Source of the DNA: Neisseria sp. 83E34
GTDB lineage: Bacteria > Pseudomonadota > Gammaproteobacteria > Burkholderiales > Neisseriaceae
DNA length: 64,000 nucleotides
Reading direction: 5' to 3'
Assembly: GCF_001308015.1 (NCBI RefSeq)
Contig: NZ_LGYH01000001.1
Span: forward strand, 310,001 to 374,000
In this document: piece after piece, positions 27,467-37,532 of the stretch
Layout of the letters: each line of letters starts with the position of its first letter
How positions within the stretch are numbered: the first letter of the stretch is position 1
Translations under genes and position numbers: made by a program
The notes under the pieces: model-generated
Told to the model about the DNA's origin: nothing
Databases searched by the model: none
The model's input: the letters and a program-made list of their open reading frames with translations, nothing else

Positions 27467-30400
27467 TTATCCCAAAGCCTTGCGCGCGCCGGCAAACAGG
27501 CGGTACCAGCCGGAAAGTTCGCTGTCTTGCCAATCGTCGGGATGCCAGCTCATTTGGGCGGTGCGGTATACGCGCTCGGGGTGCGGCATCATGATGGTGA
27601 CGCGGCCGTCGGCGTTGGTAACGCCCGCGATGCCTTGCGGCGAGCCGTTGGGGTTGAGCGGGTAGGTTTGGGTAACTGCGCCCAAGCCGTCCACGTATTG
27701 CAGGGCGATATTGAGGCTGTCTGAAATCTTGCCACCGATATGGGCGAAATCGGCGCGACCCTCGCCGTGGCTCACCACGACGGGGAGGCTGCTGCCTTGC
27801 ATTTCGGCCAGAATCAGCGAGGGCGATTTGGGCACGTTGATCATGCTCAGGCGGGCTTCAAACTGTTCGCTTTGGTTGCGTTTGAACTTCGGCCAGCCTT
27901 GCGTGCCGGGAATGATTTCCGCCAAGTTGCTCACCATTTGGCAGCCGTTGCACACGCCCAAAGTGAGCGTGTCGCCGCGCTCGAAGAAGGCGCTGAACTG
28001 GTCGCGCAATTCGGGATGGAACAGGATGGATTTCGCCCAGCCTTCGCCCGCGCCCAACACGTCGCCGTAGCTGAAGCCTCCGCAAGCAGTGAGCATTTGG
28101 AAGTCGGCCAGTTTCACGCGGCCGGCCATCAAGTCGCTCATGTGTACGTCGTAAGCGTCGAAGCCAGCGCGGGTAAAGGCGGCGGCCATTTCCACCTGCC
28201 CGTTCACACCTTGTTCGCGCAATACGGCGATTTTCGGCTTGGCACCGCTTGCGATAAACGGTGCGGCGATGTCTTCTTTGAGGTCGAATGTCAGGTCGGC
28301 AAACAGTGCGCTGCGTTGGTTGTCTTTCAGCAGGGCAAATTCGCTGTCGGCGCATTCAGGGTTGTCACGCAGACGTTGGATTTGGTGGCTGGTTTCTTGC
28401 CAGATTTGTTGCAGTTTGATTAAGTCGTCAGAAATAAGGTGTGTCTGCCCGTCGTGGATGATGAGCATATTTTCATCGGTCGGAACACCAATTTCAAAGA
28501 CATTGTGATGCAGCTGTCGTTGATAGAATAAATTGATAATATTGCCAACATCTTGTTTCTTAACTTGGATAACCGCACCTAATTCTTCATTAAATAATGT
28601 GCGGGCAATGGTTTCTTGCCATTCTGCCAACGTTTTTACCTCTTCTGTTTGCAATGATTGAGACAGAGCGGTATGGTTGGTAATAAATGTTTGTGCAAGC
28701 AATAAATTTAAATCTACATCTAAGCCGTAACGTCCCGCAAACGCCATTTCCGCCAGAGTCGCAAACAAGCCGCCGTCGCTGCGGTCATGATAGGCCAGCA
28801 GTTTATCTTCGGCCACAAGCTGCTGCATCACTTCATAAAACGCTTTCAGACGGCCTGCCTCGATATCCGGCGCTTCGCCTGCCATATCGTTATACACTTG
28901 GCTTAAGGCCGAGCCGCCCATGCGCGCTTTGCCGAAGCCCAAGTCCACGGCCAGCAATACGCTGTCGGCCACGTTTTTCAATTCGGGCGTAACGGTTTTG
29001 CGCACGTCTTGTACCGGCGCGAAACCGGTGATGATCAGGCTCAACGGCGATGTAACCGATTTTTGCGCGCCGTTGTCTTTCCACACGGTTTTCATCGACA
29101 GCGAATCTTTGCCCACGGGAATGCTGATGCCCAGTTCCTGACAGGCTTGCGACACGGCTTCGACGGTGCGGTAGAGTTTTTCGTCTTCGCCGGCATTGCC
29201 GCAGGCGGCCATCCAGTTGGCAGAGAGTTTGATGTTGCCGATGTCGCCGATATTCACGCCGGCGAGGTTGGTCAGCGTTTCGCCGATGGCCATGCGGCCG
29301 GAAGCGGGTGCGTCGAAGAGGGCGACGGTCGGTTTTTCGCCCATGGCCATGGTTTCGCCTTTGTGGGTGTTGAAGCCCATCATGGTAACGGCGGCATCAG
29401 CCACGGGGGTTTGGTATTTGCCGACCATTTGGTCGCGGTGGGTCATGCCGCCGACGCTGCGGTCGCCGATGGTAATCAGGAAGTTTTTGGCGGTCACGGT
29501 GGGCAGGCGCAACACGCGGTAGGCGGCCTCTTTCAGGTCGATATGGCTACCTGAAAACGGTTTTTCAGACGGCCTTACGGTGTGGTCGCTGCGGGTGGTT
29601 TTGGGTGGTTTGCCGAGCAAGACGTTCAGCGGCAAATCAACGGGGTTGTTGCCGTACAAATCGTCGCGCACTTGCAGATGGCCGTCGTCGGTGGCAGTGC
29701 CGACCATGGCAAACGGGCAGCGTTCGCGTTCGCAGATTTCGCGGAATAAATCGAGGCTCTCCGGCAAAATCGACAACACATAACGCTCTTGCGCTTCGTT
29801 ACACCAAATCTGCATCGGGCTTAGGCCGTGTTCTTCCAGCGGTACGTCGCGCAGTTTGAACACCGCGCCGCGGCCGGCGTCGTTGACCAATTCTGGGAAG
29901 GCGTTCGACAAGCCGCCGGCACCGACGTCGTGAATCGACACAATCGGATTGTTTTTGCCGAGCTGCCAGCAGCGGTCGATCACTTCCTGCGCACGGCGTT
30001 CGATTTCGGGGTTGCCGCGCTGTACCGAGTTGAAGTCCAAATCGGCCGCGTTGCTGCCGGTATCCATAGACGAGGCCGCGCCACCGCCCAAACCGATCAG
30101 CATGCCGGGGCCGCCGAGTTGCACCAATAACGCGCCTTCGGGAATTTGGTCTTTATGGGTTTGGCCTGCCTGAATGTTGCCCAAACCGCCGGCAATCATG
30201 ATGGGCTTGTGGTAGCCGCGCATTTGGCCTTCGAATTCTTCTTCAAATGTGCGGAAATAGCCCAAGAGGTTGGGGCGGCCGAATTCGTTGTTGAACGCCG
30301 CGCCGCCGATGGGGCCTTCGATCATGATGTCGAGCGGGCTGCTGATGTGGTCGGGCTTGCCGTAGCCGCCTTCCCACGGTTGTTTGAAGCCGGGGATGTT

Positions 30401-31432
30401 GAGGTTGGACACGGTAAAGCCGGTCAAACCCGCTTTCGGGCGCGCGCCTTTGCCGGTGGCGCCTTCGTCGCGGATTTCGCCGCCCGCACCGGTGGCTGCA
30501 CCCGCGAAAGGCGCGATGGCGGTGGGGTGGTTGTGGGTTTCCACTTTCATCAGAATGTGTGTTTCTTCCTCGCTGAAGCGGTAGCCTTGCTGTTCGCCCG
30601 CGCGCGGGTAGAAACGCTCGATTTTCGCGCCTTCGATAATGGAGGCGTTGTCTTTATAGGCCACAATAGTGCCTTCGGGATGGGCGTTGTGGGTGTCGCG
30701 GATCATGCCGAACAGCGATTTGGGCTGTTTTTCGCCGTTTAAGATGAAGTCGGCATTGAAGATTTTGTGGCGACAGTGTTCTGAGTTGGCCTGAGCGAAC
30801 ATCATCAGCTCGACATCGCTGGGGTTGCGCTGCAAGGCTTGGTAGTTTTCCAGCAGATAGTCGATTTCGTCGGGCGACAGCGCCAAGCCCAGTTCGCTGT
30901 TGGCTTGTACCAAAGCGTCTTTGCCTTTGCCTAACACATCAACGGTGGCAAAGGTCTGCGCTTCGGGGTGGGCGAAGAGCTGTGAGGCCGTCTGAAAATC
31001 AGGCAGCACGCTTTCGGTCATGCGGTCGTGCAAGAGGGCGGCCCATTGCTGCTTTTGTTCGGCGTTCAGTTCGCCTTTCACCCACACCGCCATGCCGCGC
31101 TCGATGCGCTCGATGTGTGCCAAGCCGCAGTTGTGCGCGATGTCGGTGGCTTTGGATGCCCACGGCGAAATGGTGCCGATGCGGGGGGTGATTAAAAACA
31201 AATGCAGGCTGTTTTCGGCTTCGGGTGTTTTCTCGACACTTTCTGCTGCTAACAAAGCCTGCAATTTTGCTGTGGTTTCGTTGTTTAGCGCGGATTCGCT
31301 GCTTACGAAATACCAGAATTCGCTGCTTAATTCTGCTTTCGGCAGGCCGGCGGCCGCGGCTTTTTGCAGGAGTTTTTCGATGCGGAAATCAGACAGGGCG
31401 GCAACGCCGCGCAAGGGCAATACGACGGACAT
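27467..31432 (-). CDS. purL: Phosphoribosylformylglycinamidine synthase (FGAM synthase)
   Basis: Single-chain large-type PurL of 1321 aa for the fourth step of purine synthesis. In order: an N-terminal PurS-like domain, two AIRS-type ATP-binding halves ([40 protein letters not shown]), and a C-terminal class I glutaminase ([12 protein letters not shown]; nucleophile Cys in [18 protein letters not shown] with His and Glu near the end). The gene contains three exact copies of AGGCCGTCTGAA (28845-28856, 29564-29575, 30985-30996) and a GGCTACCTGAA (29545-29555), but no local TGCCTGTCTGAA, unlike its neighbours. This suggests allele import from another Neisseria. Confidence 0.96.
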   Translation of the reverse strand: MSVVLPLRGVAALSDFRIEKLLQKAAAAGLPKAELSSEFWYFVSSESALNNETTAKLQALLAAESVEKTPEAENSLHLFLITPRIGTISPWASKATDIAHNCGLAHIERIERGMAVWVKGELNAEQKQQWAALLHDRMTESVLPDFQTASQLFAHPEAQTFATVDVLGKGKDALVQANSELGLALSPDEIDYLLENYQALQRNPSDVELMMFAQANSEHCRHKIFNADFILNGEKQPKSLFGMIRDTHNAHPEGTIVAYKDNASIIEGAKIERFYPRAGEQQGYRFSEEETHILMKVETHNHPTAIAPFAGAATGAGGEIRDEGATGKGARPKAGLTGFTVSNLNIPGFKQPWEGGYGKPDHISSPLDIMIEGPIGGAAFNNEFGRPNLLGYFRTFEEEFEGQMRGYHKPIMIAGGLGNIQAGQTHKDQIPEGALLVQLGGPGMLIGLGGGAASSMDTGSNAADLDFNSVQRGNPEIERRAQEVIDRCWQLGKNNPIVSIHDVGAGGLSNAFPELVNDAGRGAVFKLRDVPLEEHGLSPMQIWCNEAQERYVLSILPESLDLFREICERERCPFAMVGTATDDGHLQVRDDLYGNNPVDLPLNVLLGKPPKTTRSDHTVRPSEKPFSGSHIDLKEAAYRVLRLPTVTAKNFLITIGDRSVGGMTHRDQMVGKYQTPVADAAVTMMGFNTHKGETMAMGEKPTVALFDAPASGRMAIGETLTNLAGVNIGDIGNIKLSANWMAACGNAGEDEKLYRTVEAVSQACQELGISIPVGKDSLSMKTVWKDNGAQKSVTSPLSLIITGFAPVQDVRKTVTPELKNVADSVLLAVDLGFGKARMGGSALSQVYNDMAGEAPDIEAGRLKAFYEVMQQLVAEDKLLAYHDRSDGGLFATLAEMAFAGRYGLDVDLNLLLAQTFITNHTALSQSLQTEEVKTLAEWQETIARTLFNEELGAVIQVKKQDVGNIINLFYQRQLHHNVFEIGVPTDENMLIIHDGQTHLISDDLIKLQQIWQETSHQIQRLRDNPECADSEFALLKDNQRSALFADLTFDLKEDIAAPFIASGAKPKIAVLREQGVNGQVEMAAAFTRAGFDAYDVHMSDLMAGRVKLADFQMLTACGGFSYGDVLGAGEGWAKSILFHPELRDQFSAFFERGDTLTLGVCNGCQMVSNLAEIIPGTQGWPKFKRNQSEQFEARLSMINVPKSPSLILAEMQGSSLPVVVSHGEGRADFAHIGGKISDSLNIALQYVDGLGAVTQTYPLNPNGSPQGIAGVTNADGRVTIMMPHPERVYRTAQMSWHPDDWQDSELSGWYRLFAGARKALG

Positions 31433-31763
31433 GTGGCTTTCTCTTAAAATCAGTTGGGAGATAGGGTAGATTCAGAAAAATGAAGCTGAATTATACGTTG
31501 AAAACGCTTTTTCCGCTTGGGAAATTGTTTGCAATTTGAGTGGATTTTGCTTGTGTGTGAATAAACGGATTGGATGGTTTGATCGGGCGTGTGAATTCCA
31601 ATTGCATAATGCTTTGATTTTTTTTCAGCGCAGAATTGCACGGAAAAGTTGGGCAAGATCATGGAATTATTGGGTTGGGCAACTATAAACGACATAAAGT
31701 AGCAGGCTGTGTCATAATGCCTGTCTGAAAATGAAATAAGCTTTTGGGAAAGGTTGCGGAATT
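31433..31763. other. Divergent intergenic region upstream of purL
   Basis: The minus strand has a perfect TATAAT (31490-31495), about 58 bp before the purL ATG, without a clear -35. A single DUS is at 31719-31730. No gene was seen. Confidence 0.45.
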
Positions 31764-32342
31764 TTGAACGTCAATATATGGTTGGTCCGGCGCAAGCATA
31801 AGATTGTACGGATTATGCTGTGGATGCTTTTGTTTAGCTGGCTGATGCTGGGTGTGAGCATGTATAAAACCGGCAAAGTCGATTGGCAGAGTGCGCAGCT
31901 TTATTCAGAGCACGGTATGGCGGTGTGGTTGGGTGAGGAAGGCAAGGAATTTAAAGCTGAGAAAGACGGGCGCGAGTTTACGTTTTTCTGCGGCAAAAAC
32001 CATCCTTTCTGCCGCGCGTTGAGCCAGTATGAAAACCGGCATAATGTAGCGGCCAAGCCGCAGGAGCGGCTGGTGGCGGATTTGAAATATTTGGGCGTGG
32101 AGGAAGGCAATGTGTTGCTGGCTGCTGCCTTTACCGATGAGCTGACGCAAGAGCGGGTGGAACAGAATTATCCGAAAGCGCTGGTTGACGAGCAGGTTAC
32201 GCTGCTGGAGAAACAGGCGGCGGGCTGGGCGCGCGTGTTTGTGTATCTGCGCCATGTGTTTTTTACAGTGTTTTTTCTCCTGCTGCTGGTGCGGCTTTAT
32301 ATTGTGGTTTTCGAGCAGAAAATCTTGCGGCGGATGCAGTAG
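31764..32342 (+). CDS. Hypothetical membrane protein
   Basis: A 192-aa protein with two membrane segments, residues about 15-35 and 157-182, flanking a soluble domain of some 120 residues with two Cys (FFCGKNHPFCRAL). Basic residues before the first segment suggest the N-terminus is inside and the middle domain is periplasmic. The start is TTG at 31764, after AAGGTTGCGGA; an internal ATG at 31815 is less attractive because it would remove the basic N-terminal part. Not recognised as a known family. It precedes glnB by 69 bp with a reverse DUS between. Confidence 0.65.
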   Translation: MNVNIWLVRRKHKIVRIMLWMLLFSWLMLGVSMYKTGKVDWQSAQLYSEHGMAVWLGEEGKEFKAEKDGREFTFFCGKNHPFCRALSQYENRHNVAAKPQERLVADLKYLGVEEGNVLLAAAFTDELTQERVEQNYPKALVDEQVTLLEKQAAGWARVFVYLRHVFFTVFFLLLLVRLYIVVFEQKILRRMQ

Positions 32343-32395
32343 GGAAATTAAAGCGTCATTATTATTGTTTCAGACAGGCATATTGCGTTATTTGA

Positions 32396-32749
<354 letters not shown>

Positions 32750-32780
32750 TCATTGAAACTGTTTGAAACGTTTGCAATAG

Positions 32781-32815
32781 AATGCCTGTCTGAAAAGTTT
32801 TTTCAGACAGGCATT
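32781..32815. terminator. Paired DUS between glnB and efeB
   Basis: aatgcctgtctgaaaa pairs with tttcagacaggcatt between two convergent genes, 31 bp past glnB and 18 bp past the efeB stop. Confidence 0.7.
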
Positions 32816-32832
32816 TAAGTTGCACCGAAACG

Positions 32833-34095
32833 TTAACCCAGCATCAGACTCTGGCCGATAAATTCGCCTTTTTTGACGCCCGGAAGGGTGAAGAAATAGC
32901 CGCCGCCGAAGGGGCTGATGTATTCTTCCAGCGGCTCGAGATCGAGCAGTTTTTGCACGAAGATAAAGCCGTCGTCAAGGTTCGCTTGGTAGCAGATAAA
33001 TACCAAACCTACGTCTAATTGGCCCGATTTGGCTAGGCCGCGCGAATAGTTGAAGGGGCGGCGGAAGAGTTGGTGTTTTTTCATAAACTCGGGATCGCGC
33101 GGGTTGGCCAAACGCATATGGCTGTCTTGGGGGATGGTTTTGCCCTCGGGGTCTTTGGCATAGTCGGGCGTATCCTGTTCTTTTTTCATGCCTAATGGTG
33201 CGCCGCTGTATTTTTCGCGCCCGAAAATGGCTTCTTGTTCTTGCAGGGGCGTTCTGTCCCAGAATTCTACGAAATGGCGGATAATCCGCACGGCCTGATA
33301 AGTGCCGTTTTTGGCCCATGCCGGTTCGTCGAGGCTGTTGGGTGCCACGCCCGTCCATAACACCGCATCGGCGGTTTTGGGATTGGAAACGTCGGGGTTG
33401 GCCGACCCGTCGTGGAAACCGAGCAGATTACGGGGGGCGGAACCGGGCGTGGTTTTGGGCAGGAAGCCGTCAACGCTCCAGCGAACCACGGCAAATTGGG
33501 CGGTGTTTTTGATGATGTCGCGCAGGGCGTTTTGGCAGGTTTCGGGGCTGAGGGCGCAGATTTGCAGGCTGATGTCGCCGTCGCACCATTCTGCGGCCAG
33601 TTTGTCGTTGGGGAAGCGTTTCATTTCTTGCAGATGTTTGGGTTTTTTGGCTTCAAGGCCGAAACGCTTGTCAAAGAGGCTGTCGCCGACGGATACGGTA
33701 ACGGTGAGGCCGTCGCTCGGCATTTGTTTGCCCAAGATGCCGCTGCCTGCGGGCGGCAGTTTGGCATCGCCGTCTTGCAGCTCACCGCCTTGTGTAAGGA
33801 ATTCGATGCGGGTGGTGAGCACGCGGAAGAAGTTGATTAATTGGGATGCGTTGTTGGCGGTGATGTCGAAGGCGCACATGATGGAGAAAGGCTGGTGCGG
33901 CGTGGTAATGCCTGCCTGATGGGTGCCGTAGCAGTCGTAGCGTTGTTTGCTGTGCATGTTGGCGGCGGTTTTTTCTTCCTGCTTGCCGAATTTGATGCCG
34001 CCGAGCGCGCCTGCGGCAACACCGGCTCCGGCGATGGCGGCGGCTTTAAACAAATTGCGTTTGCTTTTGTCGGGTGTTTGGTTGGGGTCTGACAT
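32833..34095 (-). CDS. efeB: Deferrochelatase/DyP-type peroxidase EfeB
   Basis: Periplasmic heme peroxidase of the EfeUOB ferrous-iron system, 420 aa. The mature part carries the DyP motif LLGFHDGSANPDV (the catalytic Asp), and HMRLANPRDP probably holds the proximal heme His. The N-terminal export signal reads SKRNLFKAAAIAGAGVAAGALGG: a Tat-type region with KR in place of RR, which would make export weaker or dependent on a tolerant Tat system. A good AAGGAAAC site precedes the ATG. It is separated from efeO by 261 bp containing a repeat element and DUS copies, so operon coupling is doubtful. Confidence 0.92.
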   Translation of the reverse strand: MSDPNQTPDKSKRNLFKAAAIAGAGVAAGALGGIKFGKQEEKTAANMHSKQRYDCYGTHQAGITTPHQPFSIMCAFDITANNASQLINFFRVLTTRIEFLTQGGELQDGDAKLPPAGSGILGKQMPSDGLTVTVSVGDSLFDKRFGLEAKKPKHLQEMKRFPNDKLAAEWCDGDISLQICALSPETCQNALRDIIKNTAQFAVVRWSVDGFLPKTTPGSAPRNLLGFHDGSANPDVSNPKTADAVLWTGVAPNSLDEPAWAKNGTYQAVRIIRHFVEFWDRTPLQEQEAIFGREKYSGAPLGMKKEQDTPDYAKDPEGKTIPQDSHMRLANPRDPEFMKKHQLFRRPFNYSRGLAKSGQLDVGLVFICYQANLDDGFIFVQKLLDLEPLEEYISPFGGGYFFTLPGVKKGEFIGQSLMLG

Positions 34096-34110
34096 ATCGG
34101 TTTCCTTGTT

Positions 34111-34130
34111 TTCAGACAGGCCTGTCTGAA
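34111..34130. repeat. Loop-free DUS palindrome upstream of efeB
   Basis: ttcagacagg directly abuts cctgtctgaa, a perfect 20-bp palindrome formed by two DUS cores sharing their 5' ends. It lies 16 bp before the efeB start codon, between efeO and efeB. Confidence 0.8.
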
Positions 34131-34163
34131 TTTATGGTTATTGGACATAATGACCGTACGCAC

Positions 34164-34305
34164 CATAGTCAATTCATTTAAGTTTAATAACGAGACCGTC
34201 ATACTCGGGCTTGACCCGAGTATCTCTTAAAGTTACTGCAACTCAAGATACTCGGGTCAAGCCCGAGTATGACGAGCGTACTATTTTTTAAGTTGATTCA
34301 CTACA
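34164..34305. repeat. MITE-like palindromic repeat (copy R4) inside the efe operon
   Basis: 142 bp from CATAGTCAATTCATTTAAG to AAGTTGATTCACTAC, with a well-kept inner inverted repeat (gtcatactcgggcttgacc / ggtcaagcccgagtatgac). It lies between efeO and efeB. Confidence 0.8.
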
Positions 34306-34312
34306 AAACGCG

Positions 34313-34346
34313 GGCAGAACCCACGTTTTAGTGTTCTGCCTTTTTT
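34313..34346. terminator. Hairpin after efeO
   Basis: ggcagaac pairs with gttctgcc around a 12-base loop and is followed by TTTTTT on the plus strand. An overlapping alternative pairs aaaacgcggg with cccacgtttt. It is 11 bp past the efeO stop, and on the minus strand T-richness is modest. Confidence 0.5.
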
Positions 34347-34356
34347 CAGACAGGCA

Positions 34357-35532
34357 TCAATTCAAACCCAATGTGCCGCGCAATTGAGCCAAGTCTTCGG
34401 CCAATGCGTTGATGGGCGCTTGTAGGGTTTTGCGGTCGGCTTCGGAGAGTTTGTCATAAGTTTCAAAGCCGTTGGCGGTTTTGTATTTGGCCAGAATGTC
34501 GTTTACCTGTTTGAAGTTGGCATCGGTTTTATCCAACAGCGCTTTGTTTTTCTCGGTAATCATCGGGCGGAAAAGCTCGACGATTTTTTGTGCGCCTTCC
34601 ACATTGGCGTTGAAGTCGCTTAAATCGGTGTGGCTGTAGCGGTCTTCTTCTCCGCTGATTTTGCTGCCGGCCACTTCTTCAATCAACACGGCGGCACCGC
34701 CTACCACTTTGTTCGGCGGGAAGGTCAGTGCGTCGATTTCTGTTTGCAGTTTTTTCACGTCTGCTTCCAGTTTGTCGGCCACTTCTTTCACGCCGTCGGT
34801 GGATTTTTCAACCCATAAAGCGTATTCGATGCGGTGGAAGCCGGTGAATTCCGGATCTTTCGGGCCTTTTTTGAAGTCGTCCTCACGCGCGTCGATGGCG
34901 GGGTCGAGCTCGTTAAACAATTCGGCAATCGGCTCGATGCGCTCGTAATGGGTGCGTGTGTCGGCAAATTTGGCTTTGGCATCTTCAATTTTGCCTGCTT
35001 TCACGTCGGCAACGAAGGCGGCGGTTTTCTTCACGAGCTCGGCGGCTTCGGCTTGAACGTAGGTTTTGTAGTCAGCCAGCGGTTGGGCAAGTTTTTCCAG
35101 GTTGGCGGTGTTGTCGGCAGGTTTGAAGCCACTGTCGGTTACGATCAGTTTGCCGCGCGGGTTGGTAAGCAGGCCGCAGGCCATTTCGTATTCGCCGGGC
35201 AGGAGGGTAACGGTCATTTTGTCAGACAGGCCGGGGGCGATGTTTTCGCGCTCGTCCACCACCATCACGCCTTTGAGGATTTCCCATTCGAGTTTGCGGC
35301 CGCTGTTGTTCTTGATGTTGAACACGGTTTCGCCGCTGGGCACGGTCAGCTCCATCGGGTCGCAGGCGCTGTCGTTAACGGCAATGTTGAACGATCCGTC
35401 AGGGTTTTTGGTTTGGGCCGCACCTGATGCACCGGAAGCCGGGGCTGCGGTTTTTTCCGCCTCGGGCGGTTGGCAGCCAGACAAGCCTAATGCAATTAAG
35501 ATAGATAAAGCAGTTAGGTTGGATTTATTCAT
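34357..35532 (-). CDS. efeO: Iron uptake system protein EfeO (probable lipoprotein)
   Basis: Periplasmic component of the EfeUOB importer, 391 aa. A cupredoxin-like domain (about residues 45-135, with Cys/Met in [12 protein letters not shown] and YEMACGL) is followed by an M75/imelysin domain containing the metal motif HRIEYALW (HxxE). The signal peptide ends LGLSGCQPP, a clear lipobox, so the protein is probably membrane anchored, unlike soluble E. coli EfeO. A GGAGAGAG site precedes the ATG. It follows efeU by 13 bp. Confidence 0.93.
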   Translation of the reverse strand: MNKSNLTALSILIALGLSGCQPPEAEKTAAPASGASGAAQTKNPDGSFNIAVNDSACDPMELTVPSGETVFNIKNNSGRKLEWEILKGVMVVDERENIAPGLSDKMTVTLLPGEYEMACGLLTNPRGKLIVTDSGFKPADNTANLEKLAQPLADYKTYVQAEAAELVKKTAAFVADVKAGKIEDAKAKFADTRTHYERIEPIAELFNELDPAIDAREDDFKKGPKDPEFTGFHRIEYALWVEKSTDGVKEVADKLEADVKKLQTEIDALTFPPNKVVGGAAVLIEEVAGSKISGEEDRYSHTDLSDFNANVEGAQKIVELFRPMITEKNKALLDKTDANFKQVNDILAKYKTANGFETYDKLSEADRKTLQAPINALAEDLAQLRGTLGLN

Positions 35533-35545
35533 TTTTCTCTCTCCA

Positions 35546-36364
35546 TTATGGTTTCGCAGCGGGTTTGCTGCCTTTTAAAAACAAGAATAAAACGGGAATC
35601 AGATAGGCGAAGTAGAGCACTACATCGCTTAAAACCGGATGATCGGTGTAGCCGAAAAAGCCGCCGAGCAGCACGCCTAACGGGCTGTCTTCATGCAGCA
35701 CTGATGAAAAATCGGCGATAACGTTTTGTCCGATATTCCAAACGCCGGCTTCGTGCAAAGCGCGGAATGCGCCTGCAAATAAACCGGCGGCTACAAAAAT
35801 CAGGAATACGCCTGTCCAGCGGAAGAATTTCGCCAGATTAATCCGCATACCGCCCTGATAAATCAGCCAACCGATAACGATGGCGATCAGCAGGCCGAGC
35901 ACGGCACCGGCGGGCATCCAAGGCGTGGGGCTCTGCTGGAACACTGCGATTAGGAAAAACACGCTTTCCAAACCTTCGCGGATAACGGCGAGAAAGGCCA
36001 TTAGCACCAAAGCCCAGCCTTGCCCGCTGCCCCTGTTGAGCGCGGCTTGGACTGAGCTTTGTAATTGCTGTTTGATGGAGCGCGATGCTTTTTGCATCCA
36101 GAGAATCATATAAGTAAGCATACCCACGGCAATCAGCCCGATAACGCCCACAACAAATTCTTGCTGCTTCTGGGGGATTTCGCCTGTGGTTTTATAAATG
36201 GCAACTCCTGTGCCGATGCAGATCAGCGCAGCAAGTATCACGCCAGTCCAAACTTTAGCCATCAGATGGCTGTATCCTGATTGTTTTAAGAAGCCGGCCA
36301 CGATGCCGACAATCAATGCTGCTTCAATACCTTCGCGCAGCATGATGAGTAATGCAATCAACAT
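35546..36364 (-). CDS. efeU: Ferrous iron permease EfeU
   Basis: FTR1-type inner-membrane iron permease of 272 aa with seven hydrophobic segments. Both REGxE iron-binding motifs are intact: REGIE at residues 10-14 and REGLE at about residues 129-133. It is the first gene of the efeUOB set. Only the first motif's short N-terminus precedes the first helix, as in the family. Upstream there are GATAAT words near 36402 and 36446 but no good Fur box. Confidence 0.94.
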   Translation of the reverse strand: MLIALLIMLREGIEAALIVGIVAGFLKQSGYSHLMAKVWTGVILAALICIGTGVAIYKTTGEIPQKQQEFVVGVIGLIAVGMLTYMILWMQKASRSIKQQLQSSVQAALNRGSGQGWALVLMAFLAVIREGLESVFFLIAVFQQSPTPWMPAGAVLGLLIAIVIGWLIYQGGMRINLAKFFRWTGVFLIFVAAGLFAGAFRALHEAGVWNIGQNVIADFSSVLHEDSPLGVLLGGFFGYTDHPVLSDVVLYFAYLIPVLFLFLKGSKPAAKP

Positions 36365-36783
36365 ATTTAATGCAAGCAGATTTTTAAGTTATGTAAATTA
36401 TCGCGCTTTCTTTTTTTAAATGCAAATCGTTTTTGTTTTCTTTCGTGATAATTTGGCATGAATGCCTGTCTGAAACTTTTTTCAGACAGGCATTTGAAGC
36501 AGATTTATTCTTTTAAAAAGAAAGCAGTTAACGGAATCTTGCCGCAAACTTGAGTTTGTTTAATGATTCTTGAGAAACTTAAATCAGCCTGAAGGCTCCA
36601 ATCCAAAGCCTGTCTGAAAACGATTCAGACGAGTGTGTATGGTTTGGGTTTGCGTCGCTTTGCCGGAAATACCAAACCAAATACAAGAAACAGAATGTTT
36701 AAACAGAGAGAATAGGGATAAGCCGTAACCCCGGGTAAGCGGGGCGGCCGCTGTCCTTTGAAGTAGACAAGAAAGGAATCTTC
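36365..36783. other. Divergent gap between efeU and the Pro/Ala-rich gene
   Basis: It holds a DUS pair (36461-36494) and a further DUS near 36609. The 100 bp before 36784 are unremarkable apart from a GC-rich patch (ccccgggtaagcggggcggccgc). No gene was seen. Confidence 0.45.
36461..36494. terminator. Paired DUS hairpin upstream of efeU
   Basis: aatgcctgtctgaaa pairs with tttcagacaggcatt. It lies about 100 bp upstream of efeU, between divergent genes, so its role as terminator is unclear. Confidence 0.45.
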
Positions 36784-37158
36784 ATGAAAAAAAGTATCGT
36801 AATGTCTTTGGCTGCAGTAGCCGCTTTGGGCAGCGCATTGGCTAATGCGCAAACTCCTGTTGAAAGCGCGCCAAGCGACATTCCGGGTTTGCAGGCTGTG
36901 GAAAACGATGGTGTTGCCCGCAGCTCTAAAAATGACGACAGCGTGAAATTCCAGTTTGAGCCGGGTGCTGCCGCGATTCCTGCCGCTCCGGCTGAAGCAG
37001 GTGCTGCAGTACCTGCGCCTGCCGATGCTGCGCCGGTCGCTCCGGTTGAAGCCGAACCTGTACAAGTAGATGCGCCGCCTGCATTGCCTGCTGAAGGTGC
37101 GATGGTTCCTGCCGCACCTGCTGAAGGCGGCATCAACGTGGCACCGGCTGCACACTAA
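36784..37158 (+). CDS. Pro/Ala-rich exported protein, unknown function
   Basis: A 124-aa protein with a Sec signal peptide (MKKSIVMSLAAVAALGSALANAQ, cleavage near ANA-Q). The mature chain is low complexity: repeats built from Pro, Ala, Glu and Val (PAAPAEAGAAVPAPADAAP and similar), acidic and probably disordered. It resembles a periplasmic linker or wall-spanning spacer in composition only; no family was recognised. A good AAAGGAATC site precedes the ATG. Low-complexity sequence makes homology calls unreliable. Confidence 0.7.
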   Translation: MKKSIVMSLAAVAALGSALANAQTPVESAPSDIPGLQAVENDGVARSSKNDDSVKFQFEPGAAAIPAAPAEAGAAVPAPADAAPVAPVEAEPVQVDAPPALPAEGAMVPAAPAEGGINVAPAAH

Positions 37159-37173
37159 TCCCCGCTATTTAGC

Positions 37174-37221
37174 AAACAACCATGCCTGTCTGAAAAGCTT
37201 TTCAGACAGGCATGGTTGTTT
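37174..37221 (+). terminator. Extended DUS hairpin after the Pro/Ala-rich gene
   Basis: Arms aaacaaccatgcctgtctga and their full complement extend beyond the DUS by eight matching bases each side, 16 bp past the stop. It is one of the longest stems in the window. Confidence 0.75.
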
Positions 37222-37363
37222 GTGTAGGGAGTGAATCTAGTTCTTTTGCATTAGCTTGATGTTCATGTGGCGTATCTGCGTTCTAGTTACACACGATGCC
37301 TGAGCCGTGCTTTGTAATAATGTAAAAGGAAGTGCTCTTGGCGTAAGGTTATGTTCAGATGAA

Positions 37364-37471
37364 TATAGTCAATCACCTTAACTTTTGCTACGGCGTTGCA
37401 GTGTCTCGCCGTACTAACTGTACTGTCTTCGGCTTGCTGCCTTGTATCAAAAATTAATTTGACTGACTATG
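37364..37471. repeat. Correia-like element (copy C2) upstream of narK
   Basis: About 107 bp from TATAGTCAATCACCTTAA to TTAATTTGACTGACTAT. The core words tacggcgttgcag, ctcgccgtactaactgtactgtc and ttcggcttgctgccttgt match the neisserial Correia pattern. It ends 61 bp before the narK ATG. The gap 37159-37532 has no gene. Confidence 0.7.
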
Positions 37472-37532
37472 GCGCGCCGTATTGCGGCGCTTATTCGGGA
37501 ACTTCAATCCAGATACCGAAAAGGTAAATAGC

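Noticed and set aside
36365-36455. Fur box upstream of efeU
   Set aside because: Two GATAAT words occur, but no adjacent hexamers reach a convincing 19-bp match.
37256-37269. FNR-like site ttgatgttcatgtg upstream of narK
   Set aside because: Only the left half matches TTGAT-N4-ATCAA, and the distance to the nearest -10 candidate is wrong.
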